DNA from: Adiantum capillus-veneris
Lineage: Eukaryota; Streptophyta; Polypodiopsida; Polypodiales; Pteridaceae
Length of the DNA: 64,000 nucleotides
Direction of reading: 5' to 3'
Assembly: GCA_014529385.2 (NCBI GenBank)
Contig: CM043957.1
Coordinates: 71,197,003-71,261,002, forward strand
Shown here piece by piece: positions 1 through 9,830 of the stretch. The position numbers were made by a program, and so were the translations under genes. The notes below the pieces were generated by a model. It saw only the letters and a list, made by a program, of their open reading frames with translations, was not told where the DNA came from and did no database searches. Position 1 is the stretch's first letter. The number at the start of each line of letters is the position of its first letter.

Positions 1-2
1 TG

Positions 3-1379
3 GAAAGATACAAAGCGAGGCTTGTTGCTAAAGGTTATGCACAAACAAAAGGTCTTGATTATGATGAGACATTTAGTCCAGTTGCAAAGATGACAACAGT
101 CAGATTGGTGATAGCAATGGCAAGTATGTTCGGTTGGAAGTTACGGCAAATGGATGTGGATAATGCATTCTTGAATGGTGACTTGGAAGAAGAAGTTTAT
201 ATGATACAGCCAGAGGGTTATCAACATCCAGAGTTTCCATATTATGTGTGTAAGTTGAAGAAAGCATTGTATGGTTTGAAGCAAGCATCTAGAGCTTGGT
301 GTGAAAAGATAACTAGATTCTTGAAGAAGATTGGATTTAAACAATCTACTGCTGATCACTCATTATTTTTGAAGCATGTTGATGGAGAGATCGTCGTTAT
401 TGTTATCTATGTTGATGACTTGATTCTCACTGGAAATCATGCTGAGCAAATTTTGCATGTCAAGAAGAGTTTGTTGAGAGAATTCAACATGAAGGACCTT
501 GGTGAGTTGAGATATTTCTTGGGAATTGAAATTGTCAATACTTTATCAGGAATTTGGATGATACAAAGACAATACGCATTGGATATGCTTGAGAAGTATG
601 GAATGACAGCATGCAAACCGGTTGATACACCTCTTGATCAAAATGTGAAGTTGTTTGATGATGGACATTACATTGAGGATGTCACTATGTATCGCAAGAT
701 GGTTGGAAGCCTTATTTACTTGACAATAACAAGGCCAGATTTGAGTTATGCAGTGGGTGTTGTGAGTCAATTCATGCAAAAGCCATGTAAAAGTCATCTT
801 GATGCAGTGAGACGGATTATGAGATATGTGAAAGCCACTGTCAGTTATGGAATGTTTTATGAAAAGAATGGGAAGCTTTGTCTTTATGGTTACACAGATG
901 CAGATTGGGCAGGAGATTTTATGGATAGAAGATCTACAAGTGGTTATGCATTTTCCATTGGCAATGGTATGATAAGTTGGAGTAGCAAGAAGCAATCAAC
1001 TGTAGCATTATCAAGTACAGAAGCTGAATATCGTGGAGCAGCTTTGGCAGCATGTGAAGAGTCATGGTTGAGAGTACTTATGGTAGAATTTGGTTTTGAC
1101 TATCTTGACAGTGTCATTATATATTGTGACAATATTAGCAGCATCATGTTGGCAAAGAATCCAGTCTACCATGCTCGCACTAAACACATTGAGGTACATT
1201 ATCACTTCATTAGAGAAAAAGTTTTGGCAAATGAGATTGATTTGGTGTATGTGAAGACAAATGATCAAGTTGCGGATATATTCACAAAAGCTCTTGGAAA
1301 GGAGAAGTTTTGCTACTTTCGTGAAGCATTGGGAATCCATCATATGCAAGCTCACTCTGAGCTTGAGGGGGAGTGTTAA
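3..1379 (+). CDS. Copia-F Pol C-terminus: reverse transcriptase and RNase H (partial)
   Basis: An open frame runs from the window edge to a TAA at 1377-1379 with no internal stop. It starts in the RT fingers (KARLVAKGYAQ) and has QMDVDNAFLNGDLEEEVYM, KALYGLKQASRAW and the catalytic YVDD at 408-419. The RNase H part has DADWAGD, RRSTSGYAF, SSTEAEYR and HIEVHYHFIREKV, and ends LEGEC at the polypurine tract. In the family this protein copies the element RNA into cDNA inside virus-like particles and degrades the RNA. The domains present are of normal length and keep their key residues, making this one of the better-preserved copia coding segments here. PR, integrase and gag lie outside the window. 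Confidence 0.92.
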   Translation, partial: ERYKARLVAKGYAQTKGLDYDETFSPVAKMTTVRLVIAMASMFGWKLRQMDVDNAFLNGDLEEEVYMIQPEGYQHPEFPYYVCKLKKALYGLKQASRAWCEKITRFLKKIGFKQSTADHSLFLKHVDGEIVVIVIYVDDLILTGNHAEQILHVKKSLLREFNMKDLGELRYFLGIEIVNTLSGIWMIQRQYALDMLEKYGMTACKPVDTPLDQNVKLFDDGHYIEDVTMYRKMVGSLIYLTITRPDLSYAVGVVSQFMQKPCKSHLDAVRRIMRYVKATVSYGMFYEKNGKLCLYGYTDADWAGDFMDRRSTSGYAFSIGNGMISWSSKKQSTVALSSTEAEYRGAALAACEESWLRVLMVEFGFDYLDSVIIYCDNISSIMLAKNPVYHARTKHIEVHYHFIREKVLANEIDLVYVKTNDQVADIFTKALGKEKFCYFREALGIHHMQAHSELEGEC

Positions 1380-1602
1380 AGAATATGATGTTAAAGAATA
1401 TGCCCAGTGTGCTATGGGCGGCTGGACACTGATTATACTATGTTGTAAATATACTTTGGATAATAGTTCAAAGAAGAAGAAGAGAAGAGCAGCTCGTTGA
1501 ATGGCTGCTACAGGGTAACGATTGTGTGTGTGTGTCTCGATGTGTGTTGGTGTGTGTGTGTAGTCTTCTTTTCTACCTTCTCCATCACCTGCGCACTCTA
1601 CA
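1374..1602 (+). repeat. 3' LTR of Copia-F
   Basis: It begins TGTTAAAG directly after the polypurine tract TTGAGGGGGAG and ends CTCTACA, giving TG...CA termini over 229 bp. It carries a GT-rich stretch at about 1523-1562. The last codons of Pol overlap its first bases, as is common in this clade. Confidence 0.85.
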
Positions 1603-3240
1603 GGATGCACCTTTGTCTAGTTGTACTCGTTCAGGCTCTCGCCATGCATCTTATGCATCAGATTGTTATCCTTTGGCTGTGTCTAGTTTACATGATGTTG
1701 AGGAGCCTCTGTCTTTTGATGAAGCACAGAATTCAGAAAATTGGATGGCTACCATGCAATCAGAATATGATGCACTTATAGAAAATGACACATGGACTTT
1801 ATGTGATTTTCCTCCTGGCAAAAAGGCCATTGGTACGAAGTGGGTTTACAAGTTGAAACGCAAGCCGGATGGTGAGATCGATCGCCATAAGGCTCGACTT
1901 GTTGCAAAGGGTTATGCACAGCAAAAAGGCATAGATTATGAAGAGACTTTTGCTCCCACTTGTCGTATGACTACTGTGAGTTTTCTATGTGCATTGGCAG
2001 CTCATTTTGGTCGGGATGTACATCAATCAGACATTGTTACTGCTTTCTTGAATGGTGACATATTTGAGGAAGTTTATGTAACGCAGCCTCGCGGTTTTGT
2101 CATAAAAGGACAAGAGGACAAAGTGTGCAGATGTAAGAAGGCTTTGTATGGGTTGAAGCAATCTCCTCGTGCTTGGTATGAGAAAGCTGACACTCATTTG
2201 GTCAAACAAGGCTTTCGTAACAGTCCAACATAAAGCACATTGTATGTAAAGCGTGAGGGTGATGTATTTCTCATTGTGGTTCTTTATGTTGATGATTTGC
2301 TGATCACTGGACCAAATGAGAGACATATTGCTGAATTTAAGGCTGATTTGAATGCTACTTTCAAGATGAAAGATTTGGGGCTGTTGCATCATTACTTGGG
2401 TATACAGTTTAAGCAGTGTGATGGTGGTATTGCCTTGTGTCACAAAAGTTACATAGAGACATTGCTATGTAAGTTTGGACTTGAGGATTGCAAACCTATT
2501 GCCACTCCCATGGAAACAGGTTTGAATTTGAGTCTACATGATGCTGGCGATCCTGCTGATGTCACTCTTTACCAAATTGTTGTTGGTCGCCTCATTTATG
2601 TATGCAACACGAGGCCGGATATTCAGTTTGCAGTCTCACAAGTCAGCAGATTTATGCATAGCCCAGGGTCTAAGAATTGGCAGGCTATCAAGAGGATTTT
2701 CCGCTACCTTTGTGGCACTTTACATCTTGGCTTGTTTTATCCCAAGGGGGGATCATTGCCGCCAGACTTACATGCTTTTTCGGACTCAGATTGGGCTGGT
2801 TGTTTTGACACGCGAGTGTCCACAAGTGGTTTTTGTTTCATGCTTGGCAGTTCATGTATATCATGGTTGAGCAAGAAGCAACCTACTATGGCCACTTCGA
2901 GTTGTGAGGTTGAGTACAGGGCAGTCTTCACAGCTACGGTTGAGTGTGTATGGCTTAGACGCCTTATGGCTGATTTGGGTGTTGGACAGGACACTGCCAA
3001 CACTATCTACACTGACAGTCAGAGCACATTGGCAGTTGCGAGGAACCCAGTTTTTCATGCTCGCACAAAGCACATTGAGGTGCATTACCACTATGTCAGG
3101 GAGAGGCTCCAGCAGGAGAGATCAGCTTGGCTTATGTGCCAACACAGGACAACCTTGCAGATCTTTTCACAAAGGCATTGTCTCGTGAGAAGCTTGAAGC
3201 TTTCCGCAAAGCTTTGGGCTTACTCCCCTTTGTGGACTGA
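1603..3240 (+). pseudogene. Copia A-1 Pol: RT and RNase H, broken
   Basis: The frame resumes after the Copia-F LTR at DAPLSSC and covers the pre-RT linker (DVEEPLSFDEA), the RT (GTKWVYKLKRKPDGE, AFLNGDIFEEVYV, KALYGLKQSPRAWYEK, YVDD at 2285-2296) and the RNase H (DSDWAGCFDTRVSTSGF, HARTKHIEVHYHYV). It has two lesions against copy A-5: an in-frame TAA at 2231-2233, where A-5 reads NSPKESTLY, and a one-base deletion near 3109 that shifts frame just after VRERL. The expected C-terminus (KALGLLPFVD) is readable in the next frame up to the TGA at 3238-3240. Not functional as it stands. Confidence 0.9.
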
Positions 3241-3315
3241 TCGTGTCCTCAGGGCATGGCACTTCCCTTTACTCATGTGCCAGCTCTCACTCACCGCATC
3301 ACTCCAGGGGGGATT

Positions 3316-3542
3316 TGTTACCATATACATGTGGTAGTGATGTGTGTGAACACACTAGGACTACCGGGGCATTTTTTCCCTCTTTAGGAGGTTTTTTCCC
3401 CCGTGCATTGTATATACGCCCATCACTCTAGGGCTATCTATCTTTCCATTGCACACTAAGTAATACACTCTCTATTGTGTGCCTTGAGCTTCCTTCGTCT
3501 TCTCCAAGCTGTGTGTGTTTCGCTGCAACCCTAATTCCAACA
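3316..3542 (+). repeat. 3' LTR of Copia A-1
   Basis: TGTTACCATATACATG at the start and CTAATTCCAACA at the end, 227 bp, following the polypurine tract CCAGGGGGGATT. The same ends recur in every A copy, and at 33522 and 56161 the LTR lies next to a tRNA-Met primer binding site, which confirms the boundary. Confidence 0.92.
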
Positions 3543-4003
3543 TGGAGGAGTTGAAGAACAAAAGCAAGGGAATTGAAGTAGGTGCCTGGGATCTGAGTAA
3601 GTGGAAGGCGGAGTTGAGCAGTGGGGTTTTGGAACCATATCAAAATTTGGCAGGTGGAGTGGAATCGGAAGTGGAAAAGCAGGCGGAAGTGGAGGTGGAA
3701 AAGCAAGCGGATCCGGAATTTGTGGCAGAAAAGGCTTTGGAGACAGATGCAGAAGGTGTTGCTGGGGAGCAGACTACTTGATCAAGGGATTGTGGGTCTA
3801 GGTTAGCCTATGGCTCTAGCCACCAGGCTGTTCCAGGTGTTAAGCCGAGGGAATTTTGGATGTTTTACCTTAGTGGAATTCGGAATATCAACTTTTGTAG
3901 TTTTGGGATTCCAAGGGATGTTCATGGGAAAGGGTGTTGCCCTTTGGTATTCTCTAACTATGTAACTGTCGATCAGTGTTTTTTGAGAATATGAAGGTGG
4001 GAG
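3543..4003. other. Unassigned segment with a small plus-strand ORF (3541-3781)
   Basis: A plus-strand frame begins at the ATG formed by the last bases of the LTR (3541) and gives an 80-residue Glu/Val/Lys-rich peptide (MEELKNKSKG, then VEKQAEVEVEKQADPEF). I recognise no family. It could be an old exon, part of the same locus as the DUF7869 pseudogene on the other strand, or chance. From 3782 to 4003 I see no further structure. Confidence 0.35.
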
Positions 4004-5071
4004 TTATGGCGGAATTAGTCTGTTTCTATGTTTTGTTCCAGTTCCATTCTGATTCCTGTGTTTGTCTGTTTCTGAATGTCTTTGCCTATAACAGCTTGCA
4101 CCAGGGGTTTGCATAGCTTGCATGAGATTCTCCCAGTACATGAGAACTGGGTTGATCCACCTAGCATACTCACTTTTGTCTCCTTTCTCGTGCAAGTACT
4201 CTTTCCACCAACTAACATACTTCTATAATCCTTCCATAAATTTTTCACTATCTTCAATATACTCAAAGGGTGGTAATATTTTTGGAACACCTTCAAGAAT
4301 CTTGGGTCCTCGTTGGTCATTTCTCTTCCATAACTCTATACCATTTTCAAGTAACCAATCGACATTTTTAGGGTGTACTTTGTACTGCATCAAAGGTATT
4401 TCATCACTCATATAGATGCTAAATTGCAATGGCTTTGAACGACCCACTAAGCTATGAACTCCATCATGTAAGAACCCATTTACAAATCCTTTAAAGTTTA
4501 CTACCTTTTGTATGAGAAAAGGTGTTGGATGCATGCTAACACACTCATTGAAGATCTTCATCAAATGTGGAAATGTAAAAATGGCTTGTTTTCTAAGCTT
4601 CTCAGAAAAGCGACTGAACAATGCATCAATGTCTCCATGAGTGTAACCAACCATAAGAAAGCCAACCTGGACTGTTTCAAATACTCCTCGTGCAACCAAC
4701 AGTGATATTCAAATACATATTGATTCTTAGTTCTGAACCACAATTGTTAAGTTGCAACAACAATGTTCTTGATCTCTTGAACCCAAATACATTGCCATCC
4801 TCATATACATGTGCATTAGTAGCAAAGATTGATTGCATCCTTGGACAGCCATTTCTTTGACTAGAAGCAATATTCTCAGTGTCCACATTCGTGATTAGAT
4901 TAGTCTCTACCTCATCATTCTGAGCACTTTGTTCCTTGCAGCACTGGTTTTTCTCCTTAAGCTCTTTCATATGGTGATAGAGAGAAGTGGTAGACAAAAC
5001 ACAATCAAAAAGATTTGTTTGTGGTTCTACACTTGAGTTTTCTAAGCTCAAGTCACCAAACATGTCTTTAT
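4004..5071 (-). pseudogene. DUF7869-type protein, truncated pseudogene
   Basis: Minus-strand coding sequence reads, with shifts, LLLQLNNCGSE, KNQYVFEYHCWLV, GVFETVQVGFLMVGYTHG, DIDALFSRFSEKLRK and then a long C-terminal part ending in WWKEY and YARWINPVLMYWENLM. The N...VGHTHEDIDALFSRFS-like block is the signature I associate with Pfam DUF7869, a domain of unknown function common in transposon-like proteins of non-flowering plants and animals (recalled, not searched). Lesions: frameshifts near 4735 and 4697 and one in-frame stop at 4223-4225. The N-terminal part is cut off by the copia A LTR at 5072. The upstream piece (4760-5071), rich in N, E and S, has no recognisable domain. Confidence 0.7.
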
Positions 5072-5299
5072 TGTTGGAATTAGGGTTGCAAGAAAACACA
5101 CAAAGCTTGGAGAAGACGAAGGAATATCAACGCACAAAACAGAGAGTATATTACTTAGTGTGCAATGGAAAGATTAGTTATCCCTAGAGTGATGGGCATA
5201 TATACAAATCACTGGGGGGAAAACCTCCTAAAGAGGAAAAAAATGCCTCGACCATCCTAAGTGTGTTCACAGACATCACTACCACATGTATATGGTAAC
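5072..5299 (-). repeat. 3' LTR of Copia A-2
   Basis: Reads TGTTGGAATTAGGG on the plus strand at 5072 and ends GGTAAC at 5299, the reverse complement of the A LTR at 3316-3542. The polypurine tract lies just beyond at about 5301-5310 (plus strand AATCCCCCTAG). Its orientation is opposite to the LTR of A-1, so the two LTRs form widely spaced inverted repeats around 3543-5071. Confidence 0.88.
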
Positions 5300-5356
5300 C
5301 AATCCCCCTAGAGTGAAGCGGTGAACAAGAGCTGGCACATAGAGTGAAGGGAAGTG

Positions 5357-5915
5357 TCATGCCCTAAGGACATGATCAGTCCACAAAGGGGAGTAAGCCC
5401 AAATCTTTGCGAAAATCTTCAAACTTCTCATGAGACAATGCCTTTGTGAAAAGATCTGCAAGGTTGTCCTGTGTTGGCACATAAGCCAAGCTGATCTCTC
5501 CTGCTGAGAGACTCTCCTTGACATAGTGGTAATGCACCTCAATGTGCTTTGTGCAAGCATGAAAAACTGGGTTCCTTGCAAACTACCAATGCGCTCTGAC
5601 ACCCAAATCAGCCATAAGGCGGCTAAGCCATACACACTCAATTGTAGCTGTGAAGACTGCCCTCTACTCAGCCTCACAACTAGAAGTGGCCATAGTAGGT
5701 TACTTCTTGCTCAACCATGATATACATGAATTTCTAATCATGAAACAAAAACCACTTGTGGACATTCGCGTGTCAAAACAACCAACCCAATCTGAGTCTG
5801 AAAAAGCATGTAAGTTTGGCGGCAATGATCCCCCCTTGGGATAAAACAATCCAAGATGTAAAGCGTCACTCAGGTAGCGGAAAATCCTGTTGACAGCTTG
5901 CCAATGCTCACACCC
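5357..5915 (-). pseudogene. Copia A-2 RNase H
   Basis: Reads HWQAVNRIFRYL, YPKGGSLPPNLHAFSDSDW, STSGFCFM and LSKK on the minus strand, then in a shifted frame the region around TQFFMLAQSTLRC and on to the C-terminus. There are at least two frame changes relative to A-5, and a short deletion around 5580 removes the segment that in other copies spells TDSQSA. Nonfunctional RNase H remnant. Confidence 0.82.
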
Positions 5916-7240
5916 TGCCATAATAACTAACATCTAATTCTCCTAAATGATTTTCTCATGTTAAACTGATCATTTAATATGGGGAAGTACCAGGGGGGAG
6001 AAAGCAAGATTATTGGTAACGCTAGCAGATTGGTCACAGTAGGGATCCAAAGGGGGGCCCTCTGCAAAAAATCAATGTGCAACAATGGGCTCCAAAGACC
6101 TTAGGGTTCAGCCCATTATAACTTCCAAAATGCTAAGGTTCCAAAATTCAAAGGTAAGTCCAAATGGTCAAGCTTAGTGGAATTGGATACTTATGTGATG
6201 ACCAAAAAGGCTTCAAGTGGTCCTAGAAAAGAGGAGGCGAGCCCTAAAGATAGGGGAAGAGAGAGAAAAGGTGAGAGAACACACACACACATTCTGAAGC
6301 TTCCCATTACACAAAGAGAATAATGGACACATGTTAGCTCCCTAGCCCAATTGCCCACAAGGTGCACTCAAATCCTATTGGATGGCCATAGAGGTGGACC
6401 AATGAGAATTAGGATAGAGTAAATCTCGTTTAGTTCATTCAAAAACACTCAATAAAAGAACCAATAAGAATTAAGCTCTCTAGAAGACTATTGGCTAGTC
6501 TCCCAAGGGGTCCAATGAGCATTCAACAACCCAATGGCTTTCCTGATTCCTATTGGCCAGAAGACAAAGGGGTCCAATGAGAGTTTTAATTGCATTATTT
6601 AATTACCTAAAGCTTTCACAAAAGGGGACCACATGTCACAAGGCTATCACTTATGCTTCTCAATTATGATTGGCTAAGCTTTGCAGGGTCCAATGGGATG
6701 CCAACATGAGTAAATTGGAATAGGGGTGGGGCTGATTTTGGAAGGCCTTATCACACACACTCTCACACAATCTCATGTGTGAAGCAAAGAAGACTCTCTC
6801 TCTCTCCTTCTCAAGCTTTAATGGAAAGCTCATCACCTACTCCAAGCTTGTGAGAAGGGAGGCCTACACCAACAACTCTTGGCTTTGTGATGCAAATCCC
6901 CCAACCAAGATCCAAGATTCAATGCATGCTCATCTCCTCTACCATGCTAATTACTAAGCTATGCTAAGCTTTTATGAGTGATTGTGTGAGAAGATATACT
7001 TCTTTCTTGTAAGACTACTCCTTCCTCTCAATCTACTCTCGTATCCCGCTAGCTCTCACCATCTTTGAAGGTGTGTGAGGTCTTGGGTGTGAGACTGTGA
7101 GGGAATTGATGTTGTATTTTAAAGTGTTTTCTTAGTGCTTGAAGCTTCCATGTTCATTGCACTTGCTAGTTATTGAAGGAACACCAAGAATTGTATTGGA
7201 AAATGTCTCCTTTGATGGGGGAAACCTATAATACAAAGCC
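5916..7240 (+). repeat. Partial Gypsy-B LTR inside Copia A-2
   Basis: Starts TGCCATAATAACTAAC at the break in Copia A-2 (after ...CTCACACCC) and matches the Gypsy-B-2 LTR (37180-38802, minus) until the bases AATACAAAGCC at 7240, where copia sequence resumes. About 390 bp of the LTR 3' end and any internal region are missing. It contains many CCAAT/ATTGG boxes, a short CA tract (about 6279-6292) and, near the end, the CTCCTTTGATGGGGGAAACC block shared with other Gypsy-B LTRs. Best read as a solo or truncated LTR with a deletion across its right border. Confidence 0.85.
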
Positions 7241-7241
7241 T

Positions 7242-8047
7242 CATATAGATTGTACATTTGCCTCATTGGAATTTACATTCGAACTTCCACTATTGAAAAG
7301 AGGCAACAAAGTGTCATAAATGTCCTATGAGCTGACATTACTGTCTCTAGTACATGGCAGCAAGGGCTGAACAGAATCTTCCACGATCACAACATCCCCT
7401 GAAACTAGAATAAACTTTGTTTGTGGATGATACAACCTATAACCTTTGCTTTCAGCGCTATAACCAGCAAAAATACATTTGACATCCTTATCATCCAATT
7501 TTTTACGCTGTGTTTGTGGCACCAAAGCATATGCGAAACAGCCAAAAACACCAATGCGCTCAATAGAAGGATAACTATCATGCCATGATTCATATGGAGT
7601 AATAGACTACAAGCTTTCGTAGGAGACCTATTTAGTACATAAGTGGCACACATGATGGCGTCAAGCCAACGAATGTGGCAAAGCTTGACTTTTGACCATA
7701 CATCGTGCGATTTTTGTAAGTGACCTTTTTCCTCTCAGTAACACCATTTTATTGAGGTGTATAAGGCACTATACATTGGTGTTTTATACCACGACTAGCC
7801 AAAAATGCATTAAATTCATGAGACATATACTCCCCCCCTCGATCGGAATGGAGGGTGCCCATAGTACATTTTGAGACATTTTCAGTCATAGCCAGAAATT
7901 GTTTGAAGCACATAAATACTTTGGACTTTGATTTAAGAAAAAATATCCATGGATGCCTGGAGTATTCTCATCAATGAAAGTCACAAAGTAAATGTAATTG
8001 CCTAAGGATGGAGTTTGCATGGGCCCACAAACATCACTATGCGTCAA
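7242..8047 (-). pseudogene. Copia A-2 integrase core and linker
   Basis: Minus-strand fragments carry HSDVCGPMQTPSLGNYIYF (start of the integrase catalytic core), then after shifts MCATYVLNRSP and PQTQRKKLDDKDVKCIFAGY, followed by the acidic linker. Frame changes occur near 7960 and around 7500-7600, with stops between. The HHCC zinc-binding N-terminus is absent because D-2 inserted at 8048, precisely in front of HSDVCGP. Confidence 0.82.
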
Positions 8048-8951
8048 TGTTAGCGGGTCGCCGCGACGGACGTCTGCAGCCATAGCTTTTTGGTACTAAC
8101 ATAATGTCAATACTTAGGGAAGTGACTCGGATGGGGCATAGAGACTCTTTGAGATCGTCAATCTCAAGAAGTGAACCTTAACAAGCAAGCACAATAACTC
8201 GACAAGAAAACCAACACCCAAAGATCAAGGAAATTTGCCTATGTCCTTTCTCACAGCTCTAGGTCATCATGCCATTTCGGCACTCGAACGGAATCAAAAT
8301 GCAACAAAACTTTAGGAGGAGGTCTAGGACACCTAGGGGCACTATCCTACCAAGTCTAGTCGCAATACAACAAGGTACCAAAATCACAATCCATCATGAA
8401 AAAGGTCCTGAAAATTGCAAGAGAACATGCCAGAAATGTCGTCCTATGGTATCAGAATACTCTCCTACGGTCAAAACAACTAAAAATAGTGATTTAAGCA
8501 CTCAAATCACCAATTAAGGCTCAATATCACAAACCAAAACAATATTCACAATGCTTACACTTAATTGAAAGAGCAAAGAGAGAGGAACACAATGCAAGGT
8601 TTGGAATTGAAAATTGATTACCCAATCGTTAGAAAAGTCGATTACAAGTTGGAGCAGCTCATAGCTTCAGCGTACATTTTTAGAGCTCCCTCTTCGTCTT
8701 AAGATAAGCCTCCTTTTCATATTAAGGTTATTGACCTTTATACCTAGGGTATTCTAAATGGCTAGTGGCCAACTCACATGGATTTTGACAAATGTCATGA
8801 CATCATTACAACTCAGGGAATTGACCCACTACTCTGGAATCAAGATTACACAGATTATTACTACACTAGCTCGGAAAACTAACACAGTAAAAATGTGGTG
8901 TCCGCCTACGTGTCCGACCAGGTGGACATCCATTTGGTTTTTCCTCAAACA
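8048..8951 (-). repeat. 3' LTR of D-2
   Basis: On the minus strand it starts TGTTTGAGGAAAAACC at 8951 and ends GACCCGCTAACA at 8048, matching the D-5 LTR (45062-45980) over its length; 904 bp against 919 bp. The flank at 8952 is a polypurine tract (GAAGGGGGAAA in sense), and the flank below 8048 is copia A-2 coding sequence with no primer binding site, so it is the 3' LTR. Confidence 0.85.
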
Positions 8952-9830
8952 TTTCCCCCTTCCTAATTCATGTCGTCCCTTGACACGGCCTTGTGCATTC
9001 TTGTCATAGGGTTGTCTTCAACTTTATCTTCAAGGTTGGACTTCAGCTTGGGAAGTTCTTTGTTGTTGATGACACTCCCCCCTTCCTTGAGTGATTCATA
9101 TCTCCGTGAAGAGTTCTTTAATGTTTTTATCTTTGTCATTGACTTGCAATACTTCACTAGATTTAGCACTATGGAACTCCCTATGTTTTGTTGCTAAGAG
9201 ATTTTTTGTTGAAGCTATCATTGTTTGTCCGTTGTCTTTGTATGACATTCGTCGTTTTCTCATTGATCATTGAATCTTTGTCTTTAAGGTTGGTCTTTTA
9301 CTTTAGAAGAGATTTGGAGTTGATGACACTCCCCCCTTCCTTGAGTGATTCATATCTACCATGTTGTTGATATGTGACTTGATCTTTGATTATCGAGATA
9401 ACTTTTCTTCTCCTTACGCAGCCTTCTCTCTCTTTATTGCTAGTCTTGGCCACCATGAAGAACGATTTTAATGTTTTTGAGTTTATAGAACAATCCTCTT
9501 TGTGGCGTGGAATTTATGATGAATTTGCTTACCATGTCCACTGCAATTTGAGTTGTCTGCAATGGGTCACCAATGTTGAAGCACTGTGTGAGATACTTTT
9601 GTTTGTTGTTGATGAATATCTTGCGGAATTTTTCATTGCTTGTTGTTGTAGGCCATTATTTGACTTGCCATTGTTTGATGGGGCTTTGTTGTCAACCTTG
9701 GATAAGCATATGGAGACCTGTAATTTTTGCTCCAAGTCGTTGTCGATTGATTTGGGTAGCCATTTCTTTATTGCTAATATAGAAGGAATATATACAAGAA
9801 GATGATGTGGTTCTAGATTAGGGTCTAAAA
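8952..9830 (-). other. D-2 3' internal region with repeated polypurine tracts
   Basis: Sense-strand purine tracts of the AAGGAAGGGGGGAGT type occur next to the LTR (about 8952-8964) and again at about 9071-9088 and 9325-9341. The last two lie in a repeated block of about 42 bp (9066-9108 and 9319-9361). Minus-strand ORFs here (8963-9169, 9529-9861) have no recognisable domain. The region reads as 3' untranslated sequence. Confidence 0.5.

Larger units (their letters stand above)
1..1602 (+). mobile_element. Copia-F, 3' half of a Ty1/copia retrotransposon
   Basis: The window opens inside the reverse transcriptase of a plus-strand copia element and runs through RNase H, the polypurine tract and the 3' LTR. 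The LTR ends in CA at 1602. The next bases continue in frame as the coding sequence of a different copia family: the A-5 copy near 53150 (minus strand) shows the same protein uninterrupted, with DSKLDAPLSS. Copia-F is therefore nested inside copia A-1. The 5' half lies outside the window, so the target-site duplication cannot be checked. Confidence 0.9.
1603..3542 (+). mobile_element. Copia A-1, 3' part of a Ty1/copia element
   Basis: Plus-strand remainder of a second copia family ('A'), starting where Copia-F inserted and ending with a complete 3' LTR at 3542. Four further A copies lie in the window (5072-8047, 33304-37179, 39927-40993, 51629-56387) and share LTR and protein sequence, so the boundaries were set by comparison. 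Confidence 0.9.
5072..8047 (-). mobile_element. Copia A-2, minus strand, interrupted and internally deleted
   Basis: From high to low coordinate: integrase and linker (8047-7242), then a Gypsy-B LTR fragment (7240-5916) occupying the place of the RT, then RNase H (5915-5357) and the 3' LTR (5299-5072). The whole RT is missing, so the event at 5916-7240 was insertion plus deletion. At 8048 the element is cut by the LTR of D-2. No 5' half was found elsewhere in the window. Confidence 0.85.

Noticed and set aside
546-995. Minus-strand ORF of 149 codons
   Set aside because: Antisense of well-conserved copia RT/RNase H coding sequence.
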